Of a stretch of DNA of 62,827 bases, positions 15,265-23,714 are shown one piece after another. Where the stretch lies: contig LNEK01000042.1 of assembly GCA_001464425.1 (NCBI GenBank), positions 134,841 through 197,667 of the forward strand. The letters are read 5' to 3'. The notes below the pieces were generated by a model that saw only the letters and a list, made by a program, of their open reading frames with translations, was not told the origin of the DNA and ran no database searches. Position 1 is the stretch's first letter, and each line of letters begins with the position of its first letter. Source of the DNA: Alphaproteobacteria bacterium Ga0077535 (lineage in GTDB: Bacteria > Pseudomonadota > Alphaproteobacteria > Caulobacterales > Aquidulcibacteraceae). The translations under genes and the position numbers were made by a program.

Positions 15265-17127
15265 ATGCAAATTTCTCGACGCGCCTTACTCGGCGCAGGC
15301 GCCGCGGGCGCTGCGGTGCTCTCCGGCTGCGCCACCAGCGCCGCGCCCACGCCGCCGCCCGTCGCAGCCGCACCGACCGCAAGCGCACAGCTCACCGCCA
15401 CACTCGACCGCACGGTCGCCGCCATCCTGCGTGAATCGCCGGAGCGCTGCACCGCCCTTGGCCTCACCGAGGAACGCGCCGGCTATCGCTTCATCGACAA
15501 ATTGAGCGACGCCTCCAAAGCCAGCACGCAGCGCTACCGCGCGATCCTGCAAACCGCGATTGGCGAACTCAGCGCCATCGACCGCTCCGGCCTCAGCGCG
15601 CAGGAGAACGTCACCGTCGACGTCGTCACCACCTCTTACGAATACAGCTTGGCGAACTCGGCGTTCAGCGTCGGCGGCGGCGCAGGAGCCCCCTATGTCG
15701 TGACGCAGCTCACCGGCTCATACGGCGACCTGCCGGACTTCCTCGACTCCCAACACCCGCTGCGCACGCGCGACGAAGCCGACGCCTACCTCGCGCGCCT
15801 CAGCGCTTATGTGCGCGTGCTCGACCAAGAAACCGCAATCATCCGCGAGGACGCAGCAGCCGGCGTCATCCCGCCAGACTTCGCCATTGATCGCGCCCTC
15901 GATCAGATGAACACCTTCACCTCGACGGCGCCGGCGCAGACGGTGCTGGTGCAAACCTTGGTGCGCCGTCTGCCGAATGTGACGGAAATTTCTGAAGCCC
16001 AGCGCGCCAACTACATTTCGCAAGCCGAGTCCGCGGTGCGTGACGCGATCCTGCCGGCCTACGAACGTCAAAAGGCAGCGCTGCGCGAAGTGCGCCGCAA
16101 CGCCGTGCATGACGCCGGCATCTGGCGCCTGCCGCAAGGCGCAGAAATGTACGCCGCTTCGCTGCGCAGCCGCACGACCACGACGATGTCGCCCGACGAA
16201 ATTCACGAAATGGGCGTCGATCTCATTCGCGGCTTCCATAGCGAGATGGACACCATCCTACGCGCCCAAGGCCTGACGCGCGGCAGCGTCGCACAGCGCG
16301 TGCAACAACTCTCGCGCCGGCCCGATCAGCTCTATCCAAACACTGACGCCGGCCGCACCCAAATCCTCGCCGACCTGACGCAGCAAACGCGCGAAATCGA
16401 AGGGTTGATGCCGCGCGCTTTCAACACGCTGGCCCAAGCGCAGCTTGAAATCCGCCGCGTCCCGCCGACGACCGAAGCCGGCGCACCGGGCGGCTATTAC
16501 CAACGCGCCGCGCTCGATGGCTCACGCCCGGGCGCCTACTACATCAACCTGCGCAACACGCATGAATGGCCGCGCTTCACGCTGCCGACGCTGAACTATC
16601 ATGAAGGCGTGCCGGGCCATCACTGGCAGATTTCGATCCAGCAGGAATCCGGCGCAATCCCGTTCATCCGCAGCGCCATGCTGGGCTTCAGCGCCTTCAG
16701 CGAAGGCTGGGGCCTCTACGCCGAACAACTCGCCGACGAACTCGGCGTCTACGACACCAATCAGCTCGGCCGCCTCGGCTATCTACAATCGATGACCTTC
16801 CGCGCCTCACGCCTCGTCGTCGACACCGGCATCCACCACAAGCGTTGGAGCCGCGAACAAGCCATCGCCTCGATGGTGGAAGCCACCGGCGATCAGGAAA
16901 GCTCAATCACCACCGAGATCGAACGCTATTGCGTGTGGCCGGGCCAAGCCTGCAGCTACATGGTCGGCCGCCAAGCCATAAACCGCATGCGCGATGCTTC
17001 GCGGACCGCGCTCGGCGATCGTTTCGACCTGAAAGCCTTCCACGACACAATGCTGGCCAACGGCGCGGTGCCGCTTTCAGTGCTCGAGCGGATCATGGCG
17101 GACTGGACGACAACGCAGCGCGCCTAA
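15265..17127 (+). CDS. DUF885 family metallopeptidase-like lipoprotein
   Basis: A 620-residue exported protein. The N-terminus MQISRRALLGAGAAGAAVLS followed by GC has a twin-arginine-like RR and a lipobox (LSGC), so it is probably a lipid-anchored envelope protein. Near residue 445 the sequence HEGVPGHHW gives the HExxxGHH-type zinc site of DUF885 proteins, related to gluzincin peptidases; a downstream acidic segment (SEGWGLYAEQLADELG) supplies a candidate third ligand. ATG 15265 has GGGGGA 7 nt upstream. Substrate unknown. A terminator follows. Confidence 0.85.
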   Translation: MQISRRALLGAGAAGAAVLSGCATSAAPTPPPVAAAPTASAQLTATLDRTVAAILRESPERCTALGLTEERAGYRFIDKLSDASKASTQRYRAILQTAIGELSAIDRSGLSAQENVTVDVVTTSYEYSLANSAFSVGGGAGAPYVVTQLTGSYGDLPDFLDSQHPLRTRDEADAYLARLSAYVRVLDQETAIIREDAAAGVIPPDFAIDRALDQMNTFTSTAPAQTVLVQTLVRRLPNVTEISEAQRANYISQAESAVRDAILPAYERQKAALREVRRNAVHDAGIWRLPQGAEMYAASLRSRTTTTMSPDEIHEMGVDLIRGFHSEMDTILRAQGLTRGSVAQRVQQLSRRPDQLYPNTDAGRTQILADLTQQTREIEGLMPRAFNTLAQAQLEIRRVPPTTEAGAPGGYYQRAALDGSRPGAYYINLRNTHEWPRFTLPTLNYHEGVPGHHWQISIQQESGAIPFIRSAMLGFSAFSEGWGLYAEQLADELGVYDTNQLGRLGYLQSMTFRASRLVVDTGIHHKRWSREQAIASMVEATGDQESSITTEIERYCVWPGQACSYMVGRQAINRMRDASRTALGDRFDLKAFHDTMLANGAVPLSVLERIMADWTTTQRA

Positions 17128-17133
17128 CGCAAC

Positions 17134-17166
17134 GAGAGCGCGGGCTCAAAACCCGCGCGCTCGTTT
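17134..17166 (+). terminator. Terminator of the DUF885 gene
   Basis: GAG-A-GCGCGGG (17134-17144) pairs with CCCGCGC-G-CTC (17152-17162) with one internal mismatch and loop CTCAAAA, followed by GTTT. Confidence 0.65.
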
Positions 17167-17186
17167 ACCGTTTCAGCACCATTCGA

Positions 17187-17270
17187 GCTTCGCACCTGCG
17201 AAGCGAACATCGCGCGCATTCCTGCTCTGCAAACGCGATTGCTACCGGTGGCAATTGCGAATGCGCGCGA
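17187..17270. promoter_or_regulatory. Paired dyads upstream of pckA
   Basis: An 18-bp operator-like dyad, GCTTCGCA-CC-TGCGAAGC (17187-17204), is followed by a larger inverted repeat whose outer arms TCGCGCGCATTC (17210-17221) and GAATGCGCGCGA (17259-17270) match perfectly, with partial inner symmetry (GCGATTGC/GCAATTGC). They lie about 105-190 nt before the pckA start. Dyads of the first type are typical regulator sites; PEP carboxykinase genes are commonly carbon-controlled. The regulator is not identifiable here. Confidence 0.45.
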
Positions 17271-17375
17271 ACGTCACATTGGCCCGTAGAAGGTGTTTGA
17301 CATACAGCCCCTGCCACACACTTTGACGCTTCGCTAAAGCGCGCCGGAACCACCAGCGGCGCCTGGAGGGATTCC

Positions 17376-19283
17376 GTGACTGCACAGATCGAAGGCCTTC
17401 ATCCGGCCCCGACGAACCACAAGAAGCTCGTCCAGTGGGTGGAAGAGATCGCCGCGCTGACGAAGCCGGATCGCGTCTATTGGTGCGATGGTTCGGAAGC
17501 GGAGTGGACGCGGCTCACGAATGAGCTCGTCGCCGCCGGCACCCTGAAGCGCCTCAACCCCGAAGCGCGCCCGAATTCGTTCTACGCCGCCTCCGATCCC
17601 AAGGACGTCGCGCGCGTCGAAAAGCAGACTTACATCTGCTCGGAAAAAGAGATCGACGCTGGCCCGACCAACAACTGGATCGCGCCCGCCGAAATGCGCA
17701 CCAAGCTCGGCGGCCTATTCGATGGCTGCATGCGCGGTCGCACCATGTACGTCGTGCCGTTCTGCATGGGGCCTCTTGGTTCGAAGATTTCCCAGCTCGG
17801 CGTCGAGATCACGGACTCCGGCTACGTCGCCGCCTCTATGCGCATCATGACCCGCATGGGCAAAGGCGCGCTCGATGAAATGGGCGATGACGGCTTCTTC
17901 GTGCCTGCCGTCCACACGCTCGGCGCGCCGCTGGCCGCAGGCCAAAAGGACATGCCGTGGCCCTGCAACGCCGAGAAGTGGATCGTTCACTTCCCGGAAA
18001 CCCGCGAAATCTGGTCTTACGGCTCCGGCTACGGCGGCAACGCTTTGCTCGGCAAGAAGTGCTTTGCGTTGCGCATCGCCTCAGTGATGGCGCGCGATGA
18101 GGGTTGGCTCGCCGAGCACATGCTCATCCTCAAGCTCACCAACCCGAAGGGCGAGCACAAATACATCGCCGCCGCCTTTCCGTCCGCGTGCGGCAAGACC
18201 AACCTCGCCATGTTGCAGCCGACAATTCCTGGCTGGAAAGCCGAGACGATCGGCGATGACATTTGCTGGATGCGTTTTGGCGACGATGGCCGTCTCTACG
18301 CCATCAATCCGGAAGCCGGCTTCTTCGGCGTCGCGCCGGGCACCGGCTCGAAGACCAACAAGTCAGCGCTCGATACGCTCTACGCCAACACCGTGTTCAC
18401 CAACGTCGCGCTCACCCAAGATGGCGATGTGTGGTGGGAAGGCCTGACCAAAGAGCCGCCGAAGGGCCTGACCGATTGGCAAGGCAATGCTTGGCTGCCG
18501 GATTCCAAATTCCCCGCAGCGCACCCGAACTCACGCTTCGCTGTGCCGGCCGGCCAATGCCCGGTGATCGCGCCGGAATGGGAAGATCCCGCCGGCGTGC
18601 CGATTGACGCCATCCTGTTCGGCGGCCGCCGTGCATCGGCTGTGCCGCTGGTGACGGAAGCGTTCGACTGGGCGCACGGTGTTTTCCTTGCCTCGAACGT
18701 CGCTTCGGAAGGCACCGCCGCGGCTGAAAACAAGGTCGGCGAACTGCGCCGCGATCCGTTCGCGATGCTGCCCTTCTGCGGCTACAACATGGGCGATTAC
18801 TTCGCGCATTGGCTGAAGGTCGGTGAGCGCAAGGGCGCCAAGCTGCCGAAGATTTTCTTCGTCAACTGGTTCCGCAAGAACAGCGAAGGCAAGTTCATCT
18901 GGCCGGGCTTTGGCGACAACGCCCGCGTGCTGAAATGGATTTCCGAACGCCTCGACGGCAAAGCCGAAGCCCGCCAAACCGCGATCGGCAACGTGCCGGC
19001 CAAAGGTGCGATCGATACGAGCGGCCTGACGCTCACCGATGCTGAAATGGATTTGCTGACCAGCGTCGATCTCGATGTCTGGGCCGAAGAGGCTGACCTC
19101 ATCCCGGCGCACTACGAGACGTTCGGCGAACGCCTGCCGCAGCGCCTCTGGGACGAATATGCGGCCCTGATCGACCGCCTCGGCGAAGCCCGCACTGGCA
19201 AGCCAGCCGTCAAAATCGCCGCGGCTCGTGGCCCGAACGCGCCGCGCGCTACGGCGAAGGCTGACGAAGCTGCTGCGAACTAA
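17376..19283 (+). CDS. pckA: Phosphoenolpyruvate carboxykinase (GTP)
   Basis: Converts oxaloacetate and GTP to phosphoenolpyruvate, CO2 and GDP at the entry to gluconeogenesis. The 635-residue length and motifs are those of the GTP-dependent class: [20 protein letters not shown], the phosphate loop with the reactive cysteine [13 protein letters not shown] (about residue 267), RRASAVPLV, and DNARVLKWI near the C-terminus. It starts with GTG 17376 after GGAGGGA. It is monocistronic, with dyads upstream and a strong terminator downstream. Alphaproteobacteria often have the ATP enzyme, so the GTP class is a useful lineage trait. Confidence 0.95.
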   Translation: MTAQIEGLHPAPTNHKKLVQWVEEIAALTKPDRVYWCDGSEAEWTRLTNELVAAGTLKRLNPEARPNSFYAASDPKDVARVEKQTYICSEKEIDAGPTNNWIAPAEMRTKLGGLFDGCMRGRTMYVVPFCMGPLGSKISQLGVEITDSGYVAASMRIMTRMGKGALDEMGDDGFFVPAVHTLGAPLAAGQKDMPWPCNAEKWIVHFPETREIWSYGSGYGGNALLGKKCFALRIASVMARDEGWLAEHMLILKLTNPKGEHKYIAAAFPSACGKTNLAMLQPTIPGWKAETIGDDICWMRFGDDGRLYAINPEAGFFGVAPGTGSKTNKSALDTLYANTVFTNVALTQDGDVWWEGLTKEPPKGLTDWQGNAWLPDSKFPAAHPNSRFAVPAGQCPVIAPEWEDPAGVPIDAILFGGRRASAVPLVTEAFDWAHGVFLASNVASEGTAAAENKVGELRRDPFAMLPFCGYNMGDYFAHWLKVGERKGAKLPKIFFVNWFRKNSEGKFIWPGFGDNARVLKWISERLDGKAEARQTAIGNVPAKGAIDTSGLTLTDAEMDLLTSVDLDVWAEEADLIPAHYETFGERLPQRLWDEYAALIDRLGEARTGKPAVKIAAARGPNAPRATAKADEAAAN

Positions 19284-19309
19284 GTTTCGCGCCAGACTGC
19301 AAATCAAGA

Positions 19310-19339
19310 AACGCGGGCCGCAAGGTCCGCGTTTTTTAT
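19310..19339 (+). terminator. Terminator of pckA
   Basis: AACGCGGGCC pairs with GGTCCGCGTT (one G-T wobble) around loop GCAA, followed by TTTTATT. Confidence 0.85.
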
Positions 19340-19435
19340 TCGGGGACTGGTGTCGTGACCCAGGGCACAGCCGCAGAGCTAAGGCGCGGTTATCTTCTTT
19401 TCATCGGATCGAGATTGAGCCGAAGGGAGAGCCAG

Positions 19436-19528
19436 ATGACCAAGTTTTACGCCCTGATCGCCGCCTGCGCCGTGTTCGCCCCGATGGCGTTCGCCACGTT
19501 GAACCAAGCCGCGCAAATCGTGGCGTGA
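19436..19528 (+). CDS. Exported mini-peptide, single copy (type B)
   Basis: A 30-residue gene: MTKFYALIAA, CAVFAPMAFA, TLNQAAQIVA. It has a lysine near the start, a hydrophobic core and AFA before the last ten residues, fitting a signal-peptidase I site that would release the decapeptide TLNQAAQIVA. GGGAG lies 8 nt before the ATG. Four more genes with the same plan occur at 29164, 29293, 31640 and 31767; this one is closest to the second gene of each pair. It lies between the pckA terminator and its own terminator, so it is probably transcribed alone. Family unknown to me. The alternative is an uncleaved one-helix membrane peptide. Confidence 0.7.
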   Translation: MTKFYALIAACAVFAPMAFATLNQAAQIVA

Positions 19529-19560
19529 TAGCCGCCATGCAGAGCCAGATCAGCTGAAAG

Positions 19561-19582
19561 GCCCGGAGCGCTCCGGGCTTTT
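19561..19582. terminator. Terminator after the mini-peptide gene
   Basis: Perfect dyad GCCCGGAGCGCTCCGGGC (19561-19578) followed by TTTTC on the plus strand. It sits between convergent genes and may serve both; the minus side has only a weak run of three T. Confidence 0.7.
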
Positions 19583-19589
19583 CGACATT

Positions 19590-20318
19590 CTAGCGACCCG
19601 TCAGCCCATCGGCGCGCGCGCGCAATAACTTGAAGCGCGAAAATCCCAGCGCCTGCAGACGCTCCAAGTCAAAGTCCACCATCCCGCGTTGTTCGCGCTC
19701 CTTCAAATTCTGCGAACACTTGAACTGGCCGCCTTTGCCTTTGTTGATCTTCGAGATCGACACATAACAGATGCGCGATGGGCACGTCAGCGCGCAGCCA
19801 GCATTTGCGAACAAGGTCACGCGCTGCTTTTCCGGGACAGAGGCCAAGAAGTCTTCGTCCTCGTTCAGCTCCATCGGCAACACCACCGTGTCGTAGAGTT
19901 TCATCGCCTCTTCGATCCGAGCGTTGTTTCTCAGATTCTTGATGACGCTGGCTTCGATCCGATAGTGCGGGAAATCACGCCGTATCCAGCGCGCAAGATT
20001 ATCATCCGTGACGATCACAGCATTTCCCGGCCTGTGATACTTCTCCAATAGCGGCCGGCTTTGCTCGTATTCCACCTCATCGACATAGTGATTGGTGAGC
20101 GGCAGGCGCACACCTATGCCGGCGCCGTAGAGCGAGTGGACATCATACGGCGAGAACTCTGGCTGGCCATAAATGCGCCCGCCGTAAAGCGGCGTGTATT
20201 CGACAAAGCCGAAGACGCTATCGATCTGCTCCAGGGGTATCGAAGCAAAGTTGCGAGCAAGAAATCCCAAAACCGAAGCCTGGGGATTCTTACCGCGTGC
20301 TGAAATCGTATAGCGCAT
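19590..20318 (-). CDS. Hypothetical protein, peptidase U32-like TIM-barrel pattern
   Basis: A 242-residue soluble protein. LTNHYVDEVEYEQSRPLLEK, then AVIVTDDNLARWIRRDFPHY and IEASVIKNLRNNARIEEAMK follow the repeated strand-helix rhythm of U32/TIM-barrel proteins (a list of places or names tested in turn). A late cysteine cluster, GCALTCPSRICY and FKCSQ, could hold an iron-sulfur centre as in the UbiU/UbiV relatives. No complete family signature is present. ATG 20318 is chosen with GGTGG upstream; GTG 20327 is an alternative. Function unknown. Confidence 0.5.
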   Translation of the reverse strand: MRYTISARGKNPQASVLGFLARNFASIPLEQIDSVFGFVEYTPLYGGRIYGQPEFSPYDVHSLYGAGIGVRLPLTNHYVDEVEYEQSRPLLEKYHRPGNAVIVTDDNLARWIRRDFPHYRIEASVIKNLRNNARIEEAMKLYDTVVLPMELNEDEDFLASVPEKQRVTLFANAGCALTCPSRICYVSISKINKGKGGQFKCSQNLKEREQRGMVDFDLERLQALGFSRFKLLRARADGLTGR

Positions 20319-20398
20319 GCCGTCCACCGCCCTTCAGCATGGAAGCGAACCAGCCAGCGCCGCCGGCGATGTTGATTCAGATCAAAAGCCGGTCAGCC

Positions 20399-21088
20399 CT
20401 AAACCTGCAGCCGATAGCCGCCGGTTTCCGTGATCAGCAGCTTCGGGCTTTGCGCGTCGGGCTCGATCTTTTGGCGCAGGCGATAGATGTGCGTTTCCAG
20501 TGTGTGCGTGGTGACGTTGGCGTTGTAGCCCCACACTTCACGCAACAGCTCATCGCGGCCGACCGGCTTTTCACCCGAGCGATAGAGATAGCGCAGGATC
20601 GAGGCTTCCTTGTCGGTTAGCCGGATTTTCTTGTCCTGCGCATCGACCAAGAGCCGCATCGCCGGCCGGAATTCATAATGGCCAATGCGATAGACCGCAT
20701 CTTCGCTGGCTTCATGACTGCGCAGATGCGCGCGGATACGCGCCAGCAACACCGAGAACTTGAACGGCTTCAGCACGTAATCATTGGCGCCGGCGTCGAG
20801 CCCGCGCACTTGCTGCTCTTCTTCCTGCGCGGCGCCCGTCAGCATGATGATCGGCGATTTGACGCCCTGCTCGCGCAATTTTTCGCACGCGGCAAAGCCG
20901 TCCATGTCGGGCAGCGAGACATCGAGCACGATCGAGGCCGGCTTGTGCTCCAGCGCCGCCGCTAGGCCCTCAGCCGCAGTCGCGGCGCCGACGCCGCCGA
21001 ACCCCTCTTCGAGGTCGAACTGCTCGACCAACGCCTGCCTGAGATCGGCATCGTCGTCGATAATGAGGATGATCGTTTCGCGGGCCAT
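20399..21088 (-). CDS. OmpR/PhoB-type response regulator (orphan)
   Basis: A 229-residue two-domain regulator. The receiver has the acidic pocket DDDAD (residues 11-15), phosphoacceptor Asp56 in IVLDVSLPD, Thr in MLTGAA and Lys in YVLKPF. The C-terminal winged helix carries LTDKEASILRYLYRSGEKPV and the recognition segment NVTTHTLETHIYRLRQKIEP. No histidine kinase gene is adjacent, so its partner is elsewhere. Targets cannot be deduced. Confidence 0.9.
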   Translation of the reverse strand: MARETIILIIDDDADLRQALVEQFDLEEGFGGVGAATAAEGLAAALEHKPASIVLDVSLPDMDGFAACEKLREQGVKSPIIMLTGAAQEEEQQVRGLDAGANDYVLKPFKFSVLLARIRAHLRSHEASEDAVYRIGHYEFRPAMRLLVDAQDKKIRLTDKEASILRYLYRSGEKPVGRDELLREVWGYNANVTTHTLETHIYRLRQKIEPDAQSPKLLITETGGYRLQV

Positions 21089-21154
21089 CAGACGTCAGCC
21101 TACCCTGAAGGTAATGACCATGTCCTTTCAAGCTTTTACAATCAGGCCCCCGCC

Positions 21155-21829
21155 CTAGCCCCGCGCCCCGAACAGCGCCGAGCCAACCCGGACCTGGGTC
21201 GCCCCAAAGCGGATGGCGGTCTCAAAGTCCTCGCTCATACCCATCGAGAGCTCCCGGAGGCCGTTGCGGGCTGCGATCTTGGCCAGCAGCGCAAAGTGCA
21301 TGGCCGGCTCCTCGTCGGCCGGCGGAATGCACATGAGGCCGCTGACGTTGAGACCATAACTCTCCCGCGCCGCCTTGATGAAGGCATCCGCCTCGCCCGG
21401 CGCGACGCCCGCCTTTTGCGGCTCCTCGCCGGTGTTCACCTGAACCAGCAGCTCCGGCGAGCGCCCAAGCTTCTGCACGGCATCCGCCAAGGCCGCCGCC
21501 AGCTTCGGCCGGTCGAGACTGTCGATCGCGTCGAACAGCGCCACCGCATCGACTGCCTTGTTCGATTGCAACGGCCCAATCAGGCGCAGCTTCAAATCAG
21601 GAACGGCCTCGCGCCGCGGCGACCAACGCGTCTGCGCTTCCTGCACCCGGTTTTCGCCAAACAGCCGCTGCCCCGTCGCCAGCATCGCATCGATGCGCTC
21701 GTCGGCCTGTTGCTTTGACACCGCCACCAGCGCAACAGCATCCGGCGATCGCCCATCCGCGCGCGCGGCGGCGGCGATGCGCGCCAGAATTTCGGCGCGC
21801 GCAGTTTCGATGTCGGAGGCAAGGCTCAT
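21155..21829 (-). CDS. YggS/PLPBP family pyridoxal phosphate homeostasis protein
   Basis: A 224-residue single-domain PLP-binding TIM barrel that buffers vitamin B6 supply. The PLP lysine is Lys39 in VALVAVSKQQ; LFGENRVQEAQ, LRLIGPLQSNK, VQVNTGEEPQKAG, GLMCIPP and LSMGMSEDFETAI are standard family blocks, and GATQVRVGSALFGARG closes the phosphate site. The start ATG at 21829-21827 shares two bases with the start of the divergent ThiE-like gene. Confidence 0.9.
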   Translation of the reverse strand: MSLASDIETARAEILARIAAAARADGRSPDAVALVAVSKQQADERIDAMLATGQRLFGENRVQEAQTRWSPRREAVPDLKLRLIGPLQSNKAVDAVALFDAIDSLDRPKLAAALADAVQKLGRSPELLVQVNTGEEPQKAGVAPGEADAFIKAARESYGLNVSGLMCIPPADEEPAMHFALLAKIAARNGLRELSMGMSEDFETAIRFGATQVRVGSALFGARG

Positions 21830-22415
21830 GAGTTCGATCCACGCCCTAGCGGCGCTGGCGCGGCGGCTCAACCAAGAGCGCGGCGCGCCCGCTATTCCTT
21901 CGCTGTTTTTCGTCACCGATCCAGAGCGAACGCCGGATCCACTAGCCGTTGCACGGCGATTGCCGCGCGGCACGGCGGTCATCTATCGCCACTTCGGCGC
22001 ACCGGAGCGCGCGAAAACTGCACGAAATCTGGCGTCCATTGCCCGAAGCCGCGGCCTCGTACTGCTCATCGCCGCCGACCCGACCTTGGCGCAACGCGTC
22101 GGCGCTGACGGCGTCCACTGGCCGCAAGCGCGGCTGCCCCGCACCCGAAGCGCCGTCCTGGTCACCGCCGCGGCCCACGATGCCGACTCGCTCACTCGTG
22201 CTGCAAATCTCGGGGTGGACGCCTGCCTCTTGGCCCCGGTGCTGCCCACCAACAGTAGCTCCGGCAACGCTCCGCTCGGGCTCTTCCGCGCCGGCCAACT
22301 GGCGCAGCGCAGCGCGGTACCTGTCATTGCGTTGGGCGGCATCACTGCGGACACGGCAAAACGCCTCGCGGGGCGCGGATTTGCAGGCTGTGCTGGTGTG
22401 GAAGCGTTCGCTTAG
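21828..22415 (+). CDS. Thiamine-phosphate-synthase-like protein
   Basis: A 195-residue TIM-barrel protein related to ThiE, which couples the thiazole and pyrimidine halves of thiamine. Recognisable blocks are SLFFVTDPERTPDP, GADGVHWPQARLP, LVTAAAHDADSL, GVDACLLAPVLPT and VPVIALGGITADTA. Several residues usually conserved in ThiE are changed (GVHWPQ for GVHLGQ-like, CLLAPVLPTNSS for GPVFPT), so it may be a divergent paralogue rather than the main enzyme. AAGG and GGAGG precede ATG 21828. Its stop overlaps the convergent ntrZ by 4 nt. Confidence 0.7.
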   Translation: MSSIHALAALARRLNQERGAPAIPSLFFVTDPERTPDPLAVARRLPRGTAVIYRHFGAPERAKTARNLASIARSRGLVLLIAADPTLAQRVGADGVHWPQARLPRTRSAVLVTAAAHDADSLTRAANLGVDACLLAPVLPTNSSSGNAPLGLFRAGQLAQRSAVPVIALGGITADTAKRLAGRGFAGCAGVEAFA

Positions 22416-22873
22416 AAGCGGAACGCGGACTCGATGCGGACGCCGGCACGCGGCTCGTCGCTGCGCTCAGCCGGGGCCAAAGCCGCCGGACGCTCTTCTG
22501 ACTCGAGGCTGACTTCGCCGCCGACCCGCATGTTCGGCGTGAATTGGTAGAACGCGCCGACCGAAGCCTGGTCGCCGCGGCCGCCTTCCGGCAGACGCTC
22601 GATGCGCTGAGCTTCCCTTACGTCAACCGTAACGGCCCAACGCTGGTTCAGCGTCCAGGCCGGCGGCAGAACCCGGTCATTCTCGTTCTGGCCGGTGATG
22701 GACTCGGTAACGCCATTCGACGTGGTAAAACGCTGATACCACGGCACGCCGGCGCGCGAGGACTCAACGGCGGGCGCGACCTGGGCAGTGGGGGCCTGCT
22801 GCGCATGCGCAACGCCAGCGGTCGCCAACGCGGCGACACCTGCGATCACAAATGCGGACGGCCGAAACACCAA
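22412..22873 (-). CDS. ntrZ: NtrZ-family periplasmic regulatory protein
   Basis: A 153-residue exported protein with a signal peptide cut at AHAQQAP. The mature part (VPWYQRFTTSNGVTESITGQ, then WTLNQRWAVTVDVREAQR and GDQASVGAFYQFTPNMRVGG) fits NtrZ, a Caulobacterales periplasmic protein reported to act on the sensor kinase NtrY. It ends like an outer-membrane-associated strand (RIESAFRF). NtrY is not in this window. The call rests on recognition of the pattern; length and location agree. Confidence 0.7.
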   Translation of the reverse strand: MVFRPSAFVIAGVAALATAGVAHAQQAPTAQVAPAVESSRAGVPWYQRFTTSNGVTESITGQNENDRVLPPAWTLNQRWAVTVDVREAQRIERLPEGGRGDQASVGAFYQFTPNMRVGGEVSLESEERPAALAPAERSDEPRAGVRIESAFRF

Positions 22874-23155
22874 ACTACCCCTAACCTCACAGCCCTAGCG
22901 GATCACTGTATCCGAATCGAACCCCAAACGCTGTGAACAATAGGACACACGTCCGTGCGAATATTTCGTCAAAATCTTGGCGAAGGCATTTGTTCCGGCT
23001 GCGGCTCGCATATTTGGGGATTAGTCCGTCAGGCGAACTCCCAGCCACAACATAGCCAGCATCGCAGTGGACCACTGGCCCTCACCAAAGCCCGTGATAT
23101 ATGGGCTGCCCGCCGGGGGATAACACGGCGGCAATGCACGCGGAGGGAATACCTA
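22874..23155. other. Intergenic region with divergent promoters
   Basis: These 282 nt separate divergent ntrZ and the DUF3576 gene and must hold both promoters. I see moderately AT-rich stretches (around 22940-23030) but no repeat, terminator or RNA structure strong enough to name. Confidence 0.4.
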
Positions 23156-23662
23156 ATGACGAAAGCTGGCCGGACGCTCTTGAAGGGCGCTCTCTTCATG
23201 TTGGCGGCCGTAGCGCTTTCCGCGTGCTCGATGTTCCGTGGTGACGACAGCCCAGACGGCCAGTCGCGCGCGGACGCAGATCGTGGGCGCGGCGGTATCC
23301 CGATTTTTGGCGGTGGCGGCGGCAGCAGCAGCAGCGAAGCCGGCATCGGCGTGAACTCGTTCCTGTGGCGCGCTTCGCTCGACACGTTGAACTTCATGCC
23401 GCTGGCTTCGGCCGATCCGTTCGGCGGCGTGATCATCACCGATTGGTATTCCGATCCGACGACGCCGAACGAGCGCTTCAAGGCGACCGTGTACATTCTC
23501 GACACCCGCCTCCGCGCCGACGCGCTCAACGTTTCGATCTTCCGTCAAACGCAATCCAACGGCGCCTGGGTCGACGCGACCGTCGATCCGGACACCGAGA
23601 TCCAGATCGAAAACGCGATCCTTACGCGCGCGCGCCAGCTGCGACTTAGCAACGTCCGCTAG
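23156..23662 (+). CDS. DUF3576 family lipoprotein
   Basis: A 168-residue lipoprotein. The signal peptide ends in lipobox LSAC, followed by a Gly/Ser linker (PIFGGGGGSSSSEAG) and a conserved domain with GVNSFLWRASLDTLNFMPLA, ADPFGGVIITDWYSDPTTPN and the C-terminal IENAILTRARQLRLS. This is the DUF3576 pattern, often found next to leuS in alphaproteobacteria, as here. ATG 23156 has GGAGGG 8 nt upstream. Function unknown; an envelope role is likely. Confidence 0.88.
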   Translation: MTKAGRTLLKGALFMLAAVALSACSMFRGDDSPDGQSRADADRGRGGIPIFGGGGGSSSSEAGIGVNSFLWRASLDTLNFMPLASADPFGGVIITDWYSDPTTPNERFKATVYILDTRLRADALNVSIFRQTQSNGAWVDATVDPDTEIQIENAILTRARQLRLSNVR

Positions 23663-23714
23663 ACCAGCGTTCGTTTCTAGTCGTAACAACGCTCCGAGAG
23701 GGGCGTGAGCAGCT

